Source: Oscillospiraceae bacterium (GTDB lineage Bacteria > Bacillota > Clostridia > Oscillospirales > Ruminococcaceae). Taken from it: a DNA stretch of 64,000 nucleotides. The position numbers and the translations under genes are program-made. Every line of letters starts with the position of its first letter. Position 1 is the stretch's first letter. The notes below the pieces were generated by a model. The model saw only the letters and a program-made list of their open reading frames with translations, did no database searches and had not been told where the DNA came from. This document shows, in pieces, positions 25,662-35,055 of the stretch. The stretch is taken from positions 1,178,001 to 1,242,000 of the forward strand of contig CP107211.1 of assembly GCA_025757845.1 (NCBI GenBank), written 5' to 3'.

Positions 25662-26069
25662 TTGATACCCATAGGAAAGCGATACAATACGCCTCACCGA
25701 AGCCATGTAGTCAAGACACGCATGACCGAGGAAGAATATGCCGAGTTTGCGGAAAGGCTTTCTGCCTGCAACATGAGCCAAGCCGAGTTTATCCGGCAAG
25801 CCATAACCGGGGCAGCCATACGCCCCATCATAACTGTTTCCCCCGTCAATGACGAGCTGCTTGCCGCTGTCGGGAAGCTGACCGCCGAATACGGCAGGAT
25901 CGGCGGCAACTTAAACCAGATAGCCCGGACGCTGAACGAGTGGCACAGTCCCTATCCGCAGCTTGCCGGGGAAATACGGGCGGCGGTTTCCGACCTTGCC
26001 GCCCTAAAGTTTGAAGTCTTGCAGAAAGTGGGTGACGCTGTTGGCAACATTCAAACATATCAGCTCTAA
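25662..26069 (+). CDS. mobC: MobC-family mobilisation protein
   Basis: The product of about 133 residues has a ribbon-helix-helix N-terminus (VVKTRMTEEEYAEFAERLSA, then MSQAEFIRQAI) and the family motif GGNLNQIARTLNE near the end. MobC helps the relaxase open oriT. The start is unclear: family proteins begin GKRYNTPHR, and that codon is ATA at 25671, nine bases after AAAGGAG. TTG 25662 is the nearest canonical start but lies almost on the ribosome site. The relaxase reading frame begins inside the 3' end. Confidence 0.85.
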   Translation: MIPIGKRYNTPHRSHVVKTRMTEEEYAEFAERLSACNMSQAEFIRQAITGAAIRPIITVSPVNDELLAAVGKLTAEYGRIGGNLNQIARTLNEWHSPYPQLAGEIRAAVSDLAALKFEVLQKVGDAVGNIQTYQL

Positions 26070-27663
26070 AAATGCGGACTATGGCGCAGCGGAAGCCTAC
26101 CTCACATTTGAGCATGACGAGTTTACCATGAAGCCCACCCTTGATGAAAACGGGCGGCTGATACCGAGGGAGGATTACCGCATTTCTTCCCTTAACTGCG
26201 GGGACGAGGATTTCGCCGTTGCCTGTATGCGAGCCAATCTCCGCTATGAGAAAAACCAAAAACGGGAAGATGTGAAAAGCCACCACTATATCATCAGCTT
26301 TGACCCACGGGACGGGACAGACAACGGCTTGACCGTAGACCATGCGCAGGAGCTGGGCGAGAAGTTCTGTAAAGAGCATTTCCCCGGACACCAAGCCCTT
26401 GTATGCACCCACCCGGACGGGCATAACCACAGCGGCAATATCCATGTGCATATCGTCATCAACTCCCTGCGGATTTATGAAGTCACGCTTCTGCCCTACA
26501 TGGACAGACCAGCCGACACAAGGGCGGGCTGCAAGCACCGCTGCACCAACGCCGCTATGGAATATTTCAAGAGTGAAGTCATGGAGATGTGCCACCGGGA
26601 GGGGCTTTACCAAATCGACCTCCTAAACGGCAGCAAGGAACGGATAACGGAACGGGAATACTGGGCGGCAAAGAAAGGGCAGCTTGCCCTTGATAAAGAG
26701 AACGCTGTCAGAGAAGCCGCAGGACAGCCGACCAAGCCCACCAAGTTTGAAACGGACAAGGCGAAGCTGCGCCGGACGATACGGCAGGCACTTTCCCAAG
26801 CTGGCAGCTTTGATGAGTTTTCTTCCCTTTTGCTGCGGGAGGGCGTGACCGTCAAGGAGAGCCGGGGGCGGTTTTCCTACCTCACGCCGGACAGGACAAA
26901 GCCTATCACAGCCCGGAAGCTGGGGGACAATTTTGACAAGGCTGCTGTCCTTGCCCTGCTCACGCAGAACGCCCACAAAGCCACCGAGCAGACCAAAGCC
27001 ATACCCGAATACCTTGTCGCAGTTAAAAAGCCGTCACAAGGGGAAAAACCCACAAAAACTACCCCGGCAGACAACACCTTGCAGCGCATGGTTGACCGGG
27101 AAGCCAAGCGAGCCGAGGGCAAGGGCGTGGGCTATGACCGCTGGGCGGCAAAGCACAATCTAAAGCAAATGGCAACTACCGTTACCGCCTACCAGCAGTA
27201 CGGCTTTTCTTCCCCGGAGGAACTGGACGAAGCCTGTTCTGCCGCCTATGCCGCCATGCGGGAAAGCCTTACAGAGCTGAAGCAGGTGGAAAAGACGCTG
27301 AACGGGAAAAAGGAGCTGCAACGGCAGGTGCTTGCCTATTCCAAGACCCGCCCTGTCCGGGACGGGCTGAAACAGCAGAAAAACGCCAAAGCAAAAGCAG
27401 CCTACCGTCAGAAGCACGAAAGCGACTTTATCATAGCAGACGCAGCCGCCCGTTATTTCAGGGAGAACGGCATTTCCAAGCTGCCGAGCTATAAAGCCCT
27501 GCAAGCAGAGATTGAAAGCCTTATCAAAGAGAAAAACAGCGGCTACAACGATTACCGGGCAAAACGGGAGGAATACCGCCGCTTACAGACCGTCAAGGGC
27601 AATATCGACCAGATTTTACGCCGGGAACGCAAGCCTGTGAAAAGGCAGGAACAGGAGCGATAA
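26041..27663 (+). CDS. relaxase, MobA/MobL-like (element 1)
   Basis: The 540-residue protein starts ATFKHISSKNADYGAAEAYL and has the HUH metal site NIHVHIVINSL near residue 143, with SHHYIISFDPRDG before it. The C-terminal half is helical and charged. It nicks oriT and carries the strand to the recipient. The start is TTG 26041, which overlaps mobC by 29 bases; no ATG fits the conserved N-terminus. It would need a helper mating channel because element 1 has none. Confidence 0.9.
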   Translation: MATFKHISSKNADYGAAEAYLTFEHDEFTMKPTLDENGRLIPREDYRISSLNCGDEDFAVACMRANLRYEKNQKREDVKSHHYIISFDPRDGTDNGLTVDHAQELGEKFCKEHFPGHQALVCTHPDGHNHSGNIHVHIVINSLRIYEVTLLPYMDRPADTRAGCKHRCTNAAMEYFKSEVMEMCHREGLYQIDLLNGSKERITEREYWAAKKGQLALDKENAVREAAGQPTKPTKFETDKAKLRRTIRQALSQAGSFDEFSSLLLREGVTVKESRGRFSYLTPDRTKPITARKLGDNFDKAAVLALLTQNAHKATEQTKAIPEYLVAVKKPSQGEKPTKTTPADNTLQRMVDREAKRAEGKGVGYDRWAAKHNLKQMATTVTAYQQYGFSSPEELDEACSAAYAAMRESLTELKQVEKTLNGKKELQRQVLAYSKTRPVRDGLKQQKNAKAKAAYRQKHESDFIIADAAARYFRENGISKLPSYKALQAEIESLIKEKNSGYNDYRAKREEYRRLQTVKGNIDQILRRERKPVKRQEQER

Positions 27664-27847
27664 AAACCACCCCAAAATGTACCCGAACCCATACAGAACA
27701 AGGGGGCTGCCCCGTACCCTATCCGCAATACCAAAGGATTTTTTAACGGGCTTACAGGGCAGAAAAACCCCGAAAATGATACCGAGATAATACAGAATTA
27801 CCGCCGATACCGCCACACCAGCGGAAACGGCAGAAAGGAGCGCACCC

Positions 27848-28060
27848 ATGCCAAGAATGAGCAAGAAACGGCGGCTGGAATGGTCTTTTTTCCTGCGGCA
27901 AGTAAAAATCGGGAATACCACCTGCGACCGTATCACATACAACGACCTCTGCCGGAGCTGTACCCATAGCTGCAAGCAGAGCTTCCGGGCGGTTATCATA
28001 CTCTGCCCCCGCTACTACTCCAAACGCCGGAAAAAGGAGGACAGGGACAATGGCAGATAA
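27848..28060 (+). CDS. small cysteine-rich mobile-element protein (copy in element 1)
   Basis: The 70-residue protein starts MPRMSKKRRLEWSFFL and contains ITYNDLCRSCTHSCKQSFRA with a later CPRY, a likely four-cysteine zinc site. A paralogue with the same start lies at 36841 in element 2, in the same position before the replication genes. Role unknown; it is probably an accessory of replication. It overlaps the replisome organizer gene by 11 bases. Confidence 0.75.
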   Translation: MPRMSKKRRLEWSFFLRQVKIGNTTCDRITYNDLCRSCTHSCKQSFRAVIILCPRYYSKRRKKEDRDNGR

Positions 28061-28799
28061 CCGCAAGTATTACTACCTCAAGCTGAAAGAGAACTTTTTT
28101 GACAGCGACTCCATTGTACTGCTGGAAGATATGAAAGACGGGATTTTATATTCCAATATTCTCTTGAAGCTGTACTTAAAATCGCTGAAAAACGGCGGGA
28201 AGTTGCAGCTTGACGAGCATATCCCCTACACAGCGCAGATGATAGCGACACTGACCCGCCACCAGATAGGGACAGTTGAGAGGGCTTTAGAGATTTTCCG
28301 GCAGTTGGGGCTTGTGGAGCAGCTTGACAGCGGGGCTTTCTATATGACCGATATTGAGCTGATGATAGGACAGTCCTCTACCGAAGCCGAGCGAAAACGG
28401 GCTGCAAGGCTGGAAAACAAGGCACTTTTACCGCCCCGGACAAAAGGCGGACATTTGTCCGACATTCGTCCACCAGAGAAAGAGATAGAGTTAGAGAAAG
28501 AGATAGAGATAGAAAAAGAGAGAGAGGGAGAAACGGGACACCCCGCCCCCGCCGCTTATGGCAGATACAACAATGTGATACTGACCGATACAGAGCTTTC
28601 CGGGCTGAAAACAGAGCTGCCCGACAAGTGGGAGTATTATATTGACCGGCTTTCCTGCCATATCGCTTCCACCGGGAAGCAGTACCACAGCCATGCAGCC
28701 ACCATTTACAAGTGGGCGCAGGAGGACACTGCCAAAGGCAAGGCTGCCCCGAAACAGGGCATACCCGATTATTCATGCAAGGAGGGCGAGAGCTTATGA
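28050..28799 (+). CDS. phage-type replisome organizer protein
   Basis: The 249-residue product has the N-terminal winged-helix of replisome organizers (YYYLKLKENFFDSDSIVLLE) and a C-terminal DnaD-like part (WEYYIDRLSCHIASTGKQYH). A Glu/Lys/Arg repeat (about residues 147-166) joins the two. It would open the element's replication origin and load the DnaC-like ATPase encoded next. The ATGA overlap at 28796-28799 couples the two genes. Confidence 0.85.
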   Translation: MADNRKYYYLKLKENFFDSDSIVLLEDMKDGILYSNILLKLYLKSLKNGGKLQLDEHIPYTAQMIATLTRHQIGTVERALEIFRQLGLVEQLDSGAFYMTDIELMIGQSSTEAERKRAARLENKALLPPRTKGGHLSDIRPPEKEIELEKEIEIEKEREGETGHPAPAAYGRYNNVILTDTELSGLKTELPDKWEYYIDRLSCHIASTGKQYHSHAATIYKWAQEDTAKGKAAPKQGIPDYSCKEGESL

Positions 28800-29653
28800 A
28801 AAACGAGATGGAAGCTATGATTACGGACATTACAGCCACTACCGCCGAAGCGGAGGACTACACAGGCGAGGACAGGCTTTTATACTGCGGCAAGTGCCAT
28901 ACGCCCAAAGAAGCCTACTTTTCAAAAGAAACCGCCCAATGGTTAGGGCATGACCGACACCCAACAGACTGCGACTGCCAGCGGGCAGCCCGTGAAAAGC
29001 AGCAAGCCGCCGAAAGCCGACAGAAGCACCTTGAAACAGTGGAGGACTTGAAACGCCGGGGCTTTGCCGACCCCGCTATGCGGAACTGGACATTTGAGCA
29101 TGACAACGGCAGAAACCCACAGACCGAAACCGCCCGCTTTTATGTGGAGAGCTGGGAAACCATGCAGGCTGAAAATATCGGCTACCTGTTTTGGGGAGGC
29201 GTGGGGACAGGAAAAAGCTACCTTGCCGCCTGTATCGCCAACGCCCTTATGGAAAAAGAGGTTGCCGTTCGCATGACAAACTTTGCAACGATACTCAATG
29301 ACCTTGCTGCCAGCTTTGAGGGCAGGAACGAATATATTTCCCGCCTTTGCAGCTACCCCCTGCTGATACTTGATGATTTCGGTATGGAGCGAGGGACAGA
29401 ATACGGGCTGGAACAGGTTTACAGCGTGATTGACAGCCGTTACCGAAGCGGCAAGCCGCTGATCGCCACGACCAACCTCACGCTGGAGGAATTGCAGCAC
29501 CCGCAGGACACACCCCACGCCCGTATCTATGACAGGCTGACTTCCATGTGCGCCCCTGTCCGCTTCACGGGCAGCAACTTCCGAAAGGAAACCGCACAGG
29601 AAAAGCTGGAACGCTTAAAGCAGCTGATGAAGCAGCGAAAGGAGAGCCTATGA
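28796..29653 (+). CDS. DnaC/IstB-like helicase loader ATPase
   Basis: The 285-residue product has an N-terminal zinc-like region (CGKCHTPKEAYF, CDCQ) and an AAA+ domain with Walker A GGVGTGKSYLAA, Walker B LLILDDFGMERG and sensor 1 PLIATTNLTLEE. It would load the replicative helicase onto element DNA together with the replisome organizer. ATG 28796 is fixed by GGAGGGCGAG and the overlap with the preceding stop. It overlaps tnpW by 4 bases. Confidence 0.88.
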   Translation: MKNEMEAMITDITATTAEAEDYTGEDRLLYCGKCHTPKEAYFSKETAQWLGHDRHPTDCDCQRAAREKQQAAESRQKHLETVEDLKRRGFADPAMRNWTFEHDNGRNPQTETARFYVESWETMQAENIGYLFWGGVGTGKSYLAACIANALMEKEVAVRMTNFATILNDLAASFEGRNEYISRLCSYPLLILDDFGMERGTEYGLEQVYSVIDSRYRSGKPLIATTNLTLEELQHPQDTPHARIYDRLTSMCAPVRFTGSNFRKETAQEKLERLKQLMKQRKESL

Positions 29654-29838
29654 CAGAAACGAAACAGACAAGCACCACCAAAACAGACCGCCGCCCGGAC
29701 TGTGTAACGGAAATCCGCATGGGCAACTCCGTCCTTACCGTTTCCGGCTTCTTCAAGCAGGGCGCAACCGACACCGCAGCCGACAAGATGATGAAAGTGC
29801 TGGAAGCGGAAGCTGCTACACAAAAAACGGCGATTTGA
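29650..29838 (+). CDS. tnpW: TnpW-like transposon protein (element 1)
   Basis: The 62-residue protein contains CVTEIRMGNSVLTVSGFFKQ followed by TATDTAADKM-like residues, typical of the small proteins that precede large serine recombinases in Tn4451/Tn6218-like elements. It is translationally coupled to the DnaC-like gene through an ATGA overlap. Function unknown, possibly a recombination accessory factor. Confidence 0.75.
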   Translation: MTETKQTSTTKTDRRPDCVTEIRMGNSVLTVSGFFKQGATDTAADKMMKVLEAEAATQKTAI

Positions 29839-29949
29839 CCGACCATAAAGAAGCAGATTTGACGCTTTTGCCGCTATACAGACAGCCGCCCCATGTGGTA
29901 CAATCAAGGTACGGAATAGTGGGGCTGGCTGTCGGAAACGGAGGATTTT

Positions 29950-31560
29950 ATGTTAAGACAGACCAACCAACAACCAATTACCGCCCTTTACCCAAGACTT
30001 TCCCATGAGGACGAGCTGCAAGGCGAAAGCAATTCCATTTCCAATCAGAAGCGTATTCTTGAAACCTATGCAAAGCAGAACGGCTTTTCCAATCTGCGCT
30101 GGTACACGGACGACGGTTATTCTGGTGCGAACTTTCAAAGACCCGGTTTTCAAGCCATGCTTGCGGACATTGAAGCCGGAAAAGTCGGGACAGTTATCGT
30201 AAAGGATATGTCGAGGTTAGGGCGAAACTACCTGCAAGTGGGAATGTACACGGAAATGATTTTCCCACAGAAAGGTGTCCGCTTCATCGCTATCAATGAC
30301 GGAGTGGACAGCGCACAGGGCGACAATGACTTTGCCCCGCTGCGGAATATCTTTAACGAATGGCTGGTGAGAGATACGAGCAAGAAAATCAAAGCAGTAA
30401 AACGCTCAAAAGGCATGAGTGGCAAGCCCATCACAAGCAAGCCTGTGTATGGCTACCTCATGGACGAGAACGAAAATTTCATTATTGACGAGGAAGCTGC
30501 ACCCGTAGTCAAGCAGATATACAACCTCTGCCTTGCCGGGAATGGTCCGACCAAGATAGCCCGTATGCTCACAGAGCAGCAGATCCCCACGCCGGGGACG
30601 CTGGAATACCGCAGGACGGGCAGCACCCGCCGCTACCACCCCGGCTATGAGTGCAAGTGGGCGACCAATACCGTTGTGCATATCCTTGAAAACCGGGAAT
30701 ACACAGGCTGTCTGGTAAACTTCAAGACAGAAAAGCTCTCTTACAAAGTCAAGCACAGCGTAGAAAATCCCCCGGAGAAGCAAGTGATTTTCGAGAACCA
30801 CCACGAGCCTATCATAGACACCCAGACATGGGAACGGGTGCAGGAACTTCGCAAGCAGCGCAAACGCCCCAACCGCTATGATGAAGTGGGCTTGTTCTCC
30901 GGCATACTGTTCTGTGCGGACTGCGGCAGTGTCATGTATCAGCAGCGATACCAGACGGACAAGCGCAAGCAGGACTGTTATATCTGCGGCAACTACAAGA
31001 AGCGCACCCATGACTGTACGGCGCACTTTATCCGCACCGACCTCTTGACCGCTGGTGTACTCTCCAATCTGCGGAAAGTGACAAGCTATGCGGCAAAGCA
31101 TGAAGCCCGGTTTATGAAGCTCTTGATTGAGCAGAACGAGGACGGGGGCAAGCGCAGGAACGCCGCCAAGAAAAAGGAACTGGAAGCCGCCGAGAAACGC
31201 ATAGCCGAGTTATCCGCTATCTTCAAGCGGCTGTATGAGGACAGCGTGACCGGGCGCATATCAGACGAGCGTTTCACAGAGCTGTCGGCAGACTATGAAG
31301 CAGAACAACGGGAGCTGAAAGAAAGAGCCGCCGCTATCCAAGCGGAGCTTTCCAAAGCACAGGAAGCCACCGTGAACGCAGAAAAGTTTATGAATGTTGT
31401 CCGGCGGCATACCAGCTTTGAAGAACTTACCCCTACTCTGCTGCGGGAGTTTGTAGAGAAAATCGTTGTGCATGAGTGCAGCTATGACGAGAACAAGACC
31501 CGCAGACAGGACATTGAGATTTATTATTCTTTTGTTGGCAAGGTGGACTTGCCCGAATAA
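29950..31560 (+). CDS. large serine recombinase (element 1 integrase)
   Basis: The 536-residue protein has the resolvase-like catalytic domain with ALYPRLSHEDELQGESNSIS (nucleophile S18) and VKDMSRLGRNYLQVG. A recombinase domain (GKPITSKPVYGYLMDENENF), a zinc ribbon (CADCGS, CYICGN) and a coiled-coil C-terminus follow. It is of the TndX/TnpX type, which excises and inserts elements at short core sequences without ATP. The right junction with maff2 lies 90 bases after the stop, consistent with recombinase genes sitting at one end of their element. Confidence 0.93.
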   Translation: MLRQTNQQPITALYPRLSHEDELQGESNSISNQKRILETYAKQNGFSNLRWYTDDGYSGANFQRPGFQAMLADIEAGKVGTVIVKDMSRLGRNYLQVGMYTEMIFPQKGVRFIAINDGVDSAQGDNDFAPLRNIFNEWLVRDTSKKIKAVKRSKGMSGKPITSKPVYGYLMDENENFIIDEEAAPVVKQIYNLCLAGNGPTKIARMLTEQQIPTPGTLEYRRTGSTRRYHPGYECKWATNTVVHILENREYTGCLVNFKTEKLSYKVKHSVENPPEKQVIFENHHEPIIDTQTWERVQELRKQRKRPNRYDEVGLFSGILFCADCGSVMYQQRYQTDKRKQDCYICGNYKKRTHDCTAHFIRTDLLTAGVLSNLRKVTSYAAKHEARFMKLLIEQNEDGGKRRNAAKKKELEAAEKRIAELSAIFKRLYEDSVTGRISDERFTELSADYEAEQRELKERAAAIQAELSKAQEATVNAEKFMNVVRRHTSFEELTPTLLREFVEKIVVHECSYDENKTRRQDIEIYYSFVGKVDLPE

Positions 31561-31568
31561 CCGCCCGA

Positions 31569-31618
31569 CCTATCCGACACAATGCGCAAGTGCCGGATAG
31601 GAACGGCAAAATTTTTTA
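31569..31618 (+). terminator. terminator of the element 1 recombinase
   Basis: CCTATCCGACA and TGCCGGATAGG form a stem closed by an 11-base loop, followed after a few bases by ATTTTTT. Confidence 0.75.
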
Positions 31619-31650
31619 CACTTCTATTACTTCTTTATCACACATTAGTA

Positions 31651-31680
31651 AAGAGTCAGGGCATGAAGCAGTTCATGGCT
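31651..31680 (+). pseudogene. maff2, middle fragment (piece 2 of 3) at the junction of elements 1 and 2
   Basis: Thirty bases encode KSQGMKQFMA in frame, the part of Maff2 missing between pieces 1 and 3. The frame then runs into AAT TAA of element 2. The last 21 bases recur with 3 mismatches at 44820-44840. Confidence 0.75.
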
Positions 31681-31840
31681 AATTAAAGGGAACAAAAAGA
31701 AAGGAAAAACCAATCCAGACGGTATCAGCGGCAGGCTACAAGAATAAATTGTGATTTCACAAGATTGGTGTTATAATAAGAGAAAAGTTCCTGCCGGGGC
31801 AGCCACCCCGGTGGTATGGATAGAAAGGCAGGAAAACAAT

Positions 31841-32113
31841 ATGCACATCAGCTATAAACCACTCTGGCATACACTGTTAGAGCGTGATATGAGAAAAGAA
31901 GATTTAAGGCTTGCCGCCGGTATGACAACGAATATGATTGCCAACATGAGCAAAGAAGGAAAGCACATCAGTATGGACACATTAGCCCGTATCTGCGAAA
32001 CGCTGAATTGTGAGATTACCGATGTGATTGAGTTAGTACCAGACGAGCCTGCTTCCACAGGAGGTAAGGAACATGAGCGAATTGAAACCAAGAATAACAG
32101 AAAACGGAATTGA
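31841..32113 (+). CDS. XRE-family HTH regulator (YozG-like)
   Basis: The 90-residue product has the HTH in DMRKEDLRLAAGMTTNMIAN and the closing helix MDTLARICETLNCEITDVIE. A promoter with TTGTGA (31749) and TATAAT (31772), 17 bases apart, lies upstream. ATG 31841 follows AGGAAA. The stop overlaps the TnpV-like gene by 41 bases, so both are one unit. It probably controls that unit or the element as a whole. Confidence 0.82.
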   Translation: MHISYKPLWHTLLERDMRKEDLRLAAGMTTNMIANMSKEGKHISMDTLARICETLNCEITDVIELVPDEPASTGGKEHERIETKNNRKRN

Positions 32114-32450
32114 TTATATCCTTGTTGGGGATTACTACATCCCGGATTTGAAGCTACCGGAAGAACACCGCCCCATTGGAAAGTATGGACGGCTACACCG
32201 GGAATATTTAAGAGAAGTCCACCCAGCCAGATTGAACACATTGATATTGACCGGGGAGCTATGGACATATCTTGCAGGCCTGAACGAACAGGCACAGGAA
32301 CGGTTAGACACCATCATGGAACAGATGAAAGCTGCCGAGGGCGTGACCGAAGAATTAAAGCGTACCCATCAAATGGAATGGGTGCAGCGTTGCAATAACA
32401 TTCACAACCGGGCAGAAGAAATTATTTTGCGTGAGATGATTTATTCATAA
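32073..32450 (+). CDS. tnpV: TnpV-like transposon-encoded protein
   Basis: The 125-residue protein includes DYILVGDYYIPDLKLPEE and GKYGRLHREYLREVHPARLN, the TnpV pattern known from Tn4451-type elements. The C-terminal half is helical and charged. ATG 32073 follows GGAGGTAAGGA. It is the second gene of the XRE-tnpV unit. Role in transposition is unknown. Confidence 0.82.
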   Translation: MSELKPRITENGIDYILVGDYYIPDLKLPEEHRPIGKYGRLHREYLREVHPARLNTLILTGELWTYLAGLNEQAQERLDTIMEQMKAAEGVTEELKRTHQMEWVQRCNNIHNRAEEIILREMIYS

Positions 32451-32750
32451 CGGTGTGATAGAATGATTATGACAAATTGTTAAGGAAACAATCGGAGTTG
32501 GTGTAAACGAAAAAGCAGTCTTGCGGTTTTATCAAACTGCCCTTTCGTTTACATCAATTTCGATTTTTCCTTGGTGAACAAAGTCGCGTCCCTTTCGCCA
32601 CTATCTATGGGAATTCAATCTTTGCTCTTTTCTATAAGTTTATCATATCTCGTGTTTTATTGACAACTGGCTTTTACCAAAAGAATTATTTTTAGGCATG
32701 ACAAACAGACTCCCTTCGCGGAAGTTTTTTGAAGTATTCAGTTGTATATT

Positions 32751-33926
32751 TTAACATCTCATATGCGCTAAAACAGATGGTGTATGCTTATCTGGAAGAT
32801 GTGGAACCATTTTTCCGCCACAGGAAGAACACCTGCATACATCTATGTTATATAGCAGCTTTATCATTTCAGCGGCACTTCGATTTTTAAATGCAGAAAT
32901 ATATTTTTTACATCCAAGCAGATTTCTACAGTGCGTCATCTTTTTGCTCTTGTTTCGGCACGACAGCAAACCATAGTGCCGGATTCTGACAAAACGTTTT
33001 GGAGGAACATGCATTAAAAATCGACGGATGAATTCCTCGCCCGGAACTGTTTTCTCTTTCCACTGACCTTTGTTTTTATAGTCTTTTACGGCATATGTAA
33101 CAGTTGCTTCCGTCATGGACATGATCCGATGATTGCTGATTGCTATCCTGTGAGTATATTTCCCAAGATAATTTATGACTGACTGTGCTCCATTAAATGT
33201 TTCCTTACAATAAGCAACCCAGTCTTTTTTATAGCACTCATCGAGAAGTTCTTTGAAGCAATAGTGGTTTTGATATTTCTCCGCTGTACCATGAAACTCA
33301 AGCTTTGAATCATTCCACAGGCTTTTTAATTCACACAAATATTTCCCGCGGAACACTTTTGCAATGACCCCATACGGGAGAAAAAACTTCCCACCGGTAT
33401 CTTTCCATTTGCTGTCCTTATCAAGTCCGCCACCAAGAACAATGGTATGGATATGAGGATGATAATTCATTGCAGAACCCCATGTATGAAGAATACAGAT
33501 ATATCCGATGTCAGCTCCCAGATACTTTGAATCTTTCGCCAGCTCGTTCAGAGTGGATGATGCAGCATGATACAGTGCATCATACAGAAGTTTCTGATTG
33601 CTATAAATGATAGGATTCAATTCCTCAGGGACTGTGAATACCACATGATAATAGGGTGCACCCAGTACATTCTCCTTCTGGGCATCAATCCATTTTTCTT
33701 TCGGAAACTCCTGACACATGGGGCAACACCTGCTTCTGCAAGAGTTATTGTGAATGCTGATACATCCACAGTCCTCACAGACACTGATGTTCACACCAAA
33801 AGCCCCGGTTTTACAGTTCATGATGTGAAAAGCTGCTTTTCTGTGGTGAGCAGGAAGCTCATGTGTTTTTTCATAAACAGGATAAAACCGTTCAAAGACA
33901 TCCTGTATCGTACAAGATTTTTCCAC
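32751..33926 (-). CDS. IS91-family transposase
   Basis: The 391-residue product begins with a zinc-binding region (CEDCGCI, CRSRCCPMCQEFPKEKW), followed by the HUH motif in NYHPHIHTIVLGGG and the tyrosine motif in VINYLGKYTHRIAIS. A C-terminal CSSCGGKM cluster closes the protein. Such enzymes move DNA by rolling-circle replication. The GTG start at 33926 lies 2 bases after the stop of the recombinase gene, so the pair is co-translated. The gene is AT-rich relative to the element around it. Confidence 0.9.
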   Translation of the reverse strand: MEKSCTIQDVFERFYPVYEKTHELPAHHRKAAFHIMNCKTGAFGVNISVCEDCGCISIHNNSCRSRCCPMCQEFPKEKWIDAQKENVLGAPYYHVVFTVPEELNPIIYSNQKLLYDALYHAASSTLNELAKDSKYLGADIGYICILHTWGSAMNYHPHIHTIVLGGGLDKDSKWKDTGGKFFLPYGVIAKVFRGKYLCELKSLWNDSKLEFHGTAEKYQNHYCFKELLDECYKKDWVAYCKETFNGAQSVINYLGKYTHRIAISNHRIMSMTEATVTYAVKDYKNKGQWKEKTVPGEEFIRRFLMHVPPKRFVRIRHYGLLSCRNKSKKMTHCRNLLGCKKYISAFKNRSAAEMIKLLYNIDVCRCSSCGGKMVPHLPDKHTPSVLAHMRC

Positions 33927-33928
33927 GA

Positions 33929-34771
33929 TTACTCACCACCCATCTCATCAAATGGGCTTTTAATACCGAGCAGAGTCTTATTGCTTACATGAAGATAAAT
34001 CTCTGTTGATCTTGGATCACGGTGTCCCAAAAGGGCCTGAATATATTTCACGTCACACCCGGCTTCAAACAGATGGCTTGCGAAACTATGGCGCAAACAG
34101 TGTGTAGAGACATGCTTCTGAATTCCAGCCCTTTTTGCACTTTTACGGAAGAACTGAATGACACTGTCCTTCACAAGATAATCGCCAGACCATGAACTTG
34201 GAAACAGGATCCCTGTTGGTCTGCCGCATTTAAACCAGTATTCCGTAAGTATCTCAAGTGTACGGTCAGCAAGCAGGGTATAACGGTCAAAGCGGCTTTT
34301 GCCATCACGGATGTGTATTGTTTTATTGGTGCGTGAAATGTCCTCATAGTGAAGGTGCGTGACTTCCGATACCCGAAGACCACCTGAATACATCGTAGCA
34401 ATCATAGCCTTATGTTTCAGGTTTGGCGTTGCATCCAGAATCGCTGATATCTCTGCTTTCGTAAGCACGATTGGCAGGCTCCTGTCCCTTTTCATGCGTG
34501 GGATATCATCGTCATCCCAATTCATCTTTAATACTTTTTTATAAAAGAAACGAATACCGGAATGATAGTGGTTGTATGTTTCCGGTGAAATCCCGGAAAG
34601 TCTTTTTTCGGTCAGAAATGTGTCAACATCATCTGTTGTCAGAGCATCTATTGGCTTATCAGTATATTTTAAAAAGTGAGCAACACTTGTACAGTAAGCA
34701 TGAATAGTAGATTCTCTTAGATTCCGTTTGTTTGCAGCATTTGTAATCTGGTTAAATATTTCATCGTACAT
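33929..34771 (-). CDS. tyrosine recombinase accompanying the IS91-like transposase
   Basis: The 280-residue protein has a SAM-like N-terminal core-binding domain and a catalytic domain with GGLRVSEV (first Arg), HCLRHSFASHL (His and second Arg), LLGHRDP and the nucleophile in STEIYLHVS. ATG 34771 is preferred because GGAGGA is 7 bases upstream. Pairing with an IS91-type transposase is a known arrangement. It may resolve transposition intermediates; that is inference. Confidence 0.88.
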   Translation of the reverse strand: MYDEIFNQITNAANKRNLRESTIHAYCTSVAHFLKYTDKPIDALTTDDVDTFLTEKRLSGISPETYNHYHSGIRFFYKKVLKMNWDDDDIPRMKRDRSLPIVLTKAEISAILDATPNLKHKAMIATMYSGGLRVSEVTHLHYEDISRTNKTIHIRDGKSRFDRYTLLADRTLEILTEYWFKCGRPTGILFPSSWSGDYLVKDSVIQFFRKSAKRAGIQKHVSTHCLRHSFASHLFEAGCDVKYIQALLGHRDPRSTEIYLHVSNKTLLGIKSPFDEMGGE

Positions 34772-35055
34772 AATAAAATCCTCCATGTAAAATCAGTAGT
34801 TAATGAAAAACCCTGCTTACATGGAGGTGCATTAGCATAATAAAACCGCTTGTCAGAAAAGCGATCAAATGGTATTCTTTTCATAGGCAGTGGTGTCTTT
34901 CTGTATTGAATTGTTTTGTGTGGTAACTTTACAATATCAAATACTGGTAAGAATTGCCATTGCCTATTTTATTATTGAGAAAAAGAAAGCTGCGCCACAG
35001 CCTTGGCAGGCCATCGCGCAGCGATTTTGTTCAATCGGAAGTTGTGGAGGTGCCT

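Larger units (their letters stand above)
22682..31650 (+). mobile_element. mobilizable element 1 (serine-recombinase type), inserted in maff2
   Basis: It is bounded on both sides by maff2 sequence: ...GGCAGCAA on the left (to 22681) and AAGAGTCAGGGC on the right (from 31651). Joining these at the shared AA restores the maff2 frame. Contents in order: DUF3796 protein and HTH regulator, a broken XRE gene, sigma-like and HTH genes, mobC, relaxase, cysteine-rich protein, replisome organizer, DnaC-like ATPase, tnpW and a large serine recombinase. There are no mating-channel genes, so transfer would need a helper element. Confidence 0.75.
32490..34860 (-). mobile_element. IS91-like element with accessory tyrosine recombinase
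   Basis: A two-gene unit on the minus strand (tyrosine recombinase then HUH transposase) is inserted in element 2. One end has a strong hairpin, GTGTAAACGAAA with TTTCGTTTACAT, at about 32500-32555, resembling the terminus of rolling-circle IS elements. On the other side CATGTAAAATCAG and GCTTACATGG form an imperfect inverted repeat near 34783-34823. Exact ends cannot be fixed without a related empty site. Confidence 0.6.
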
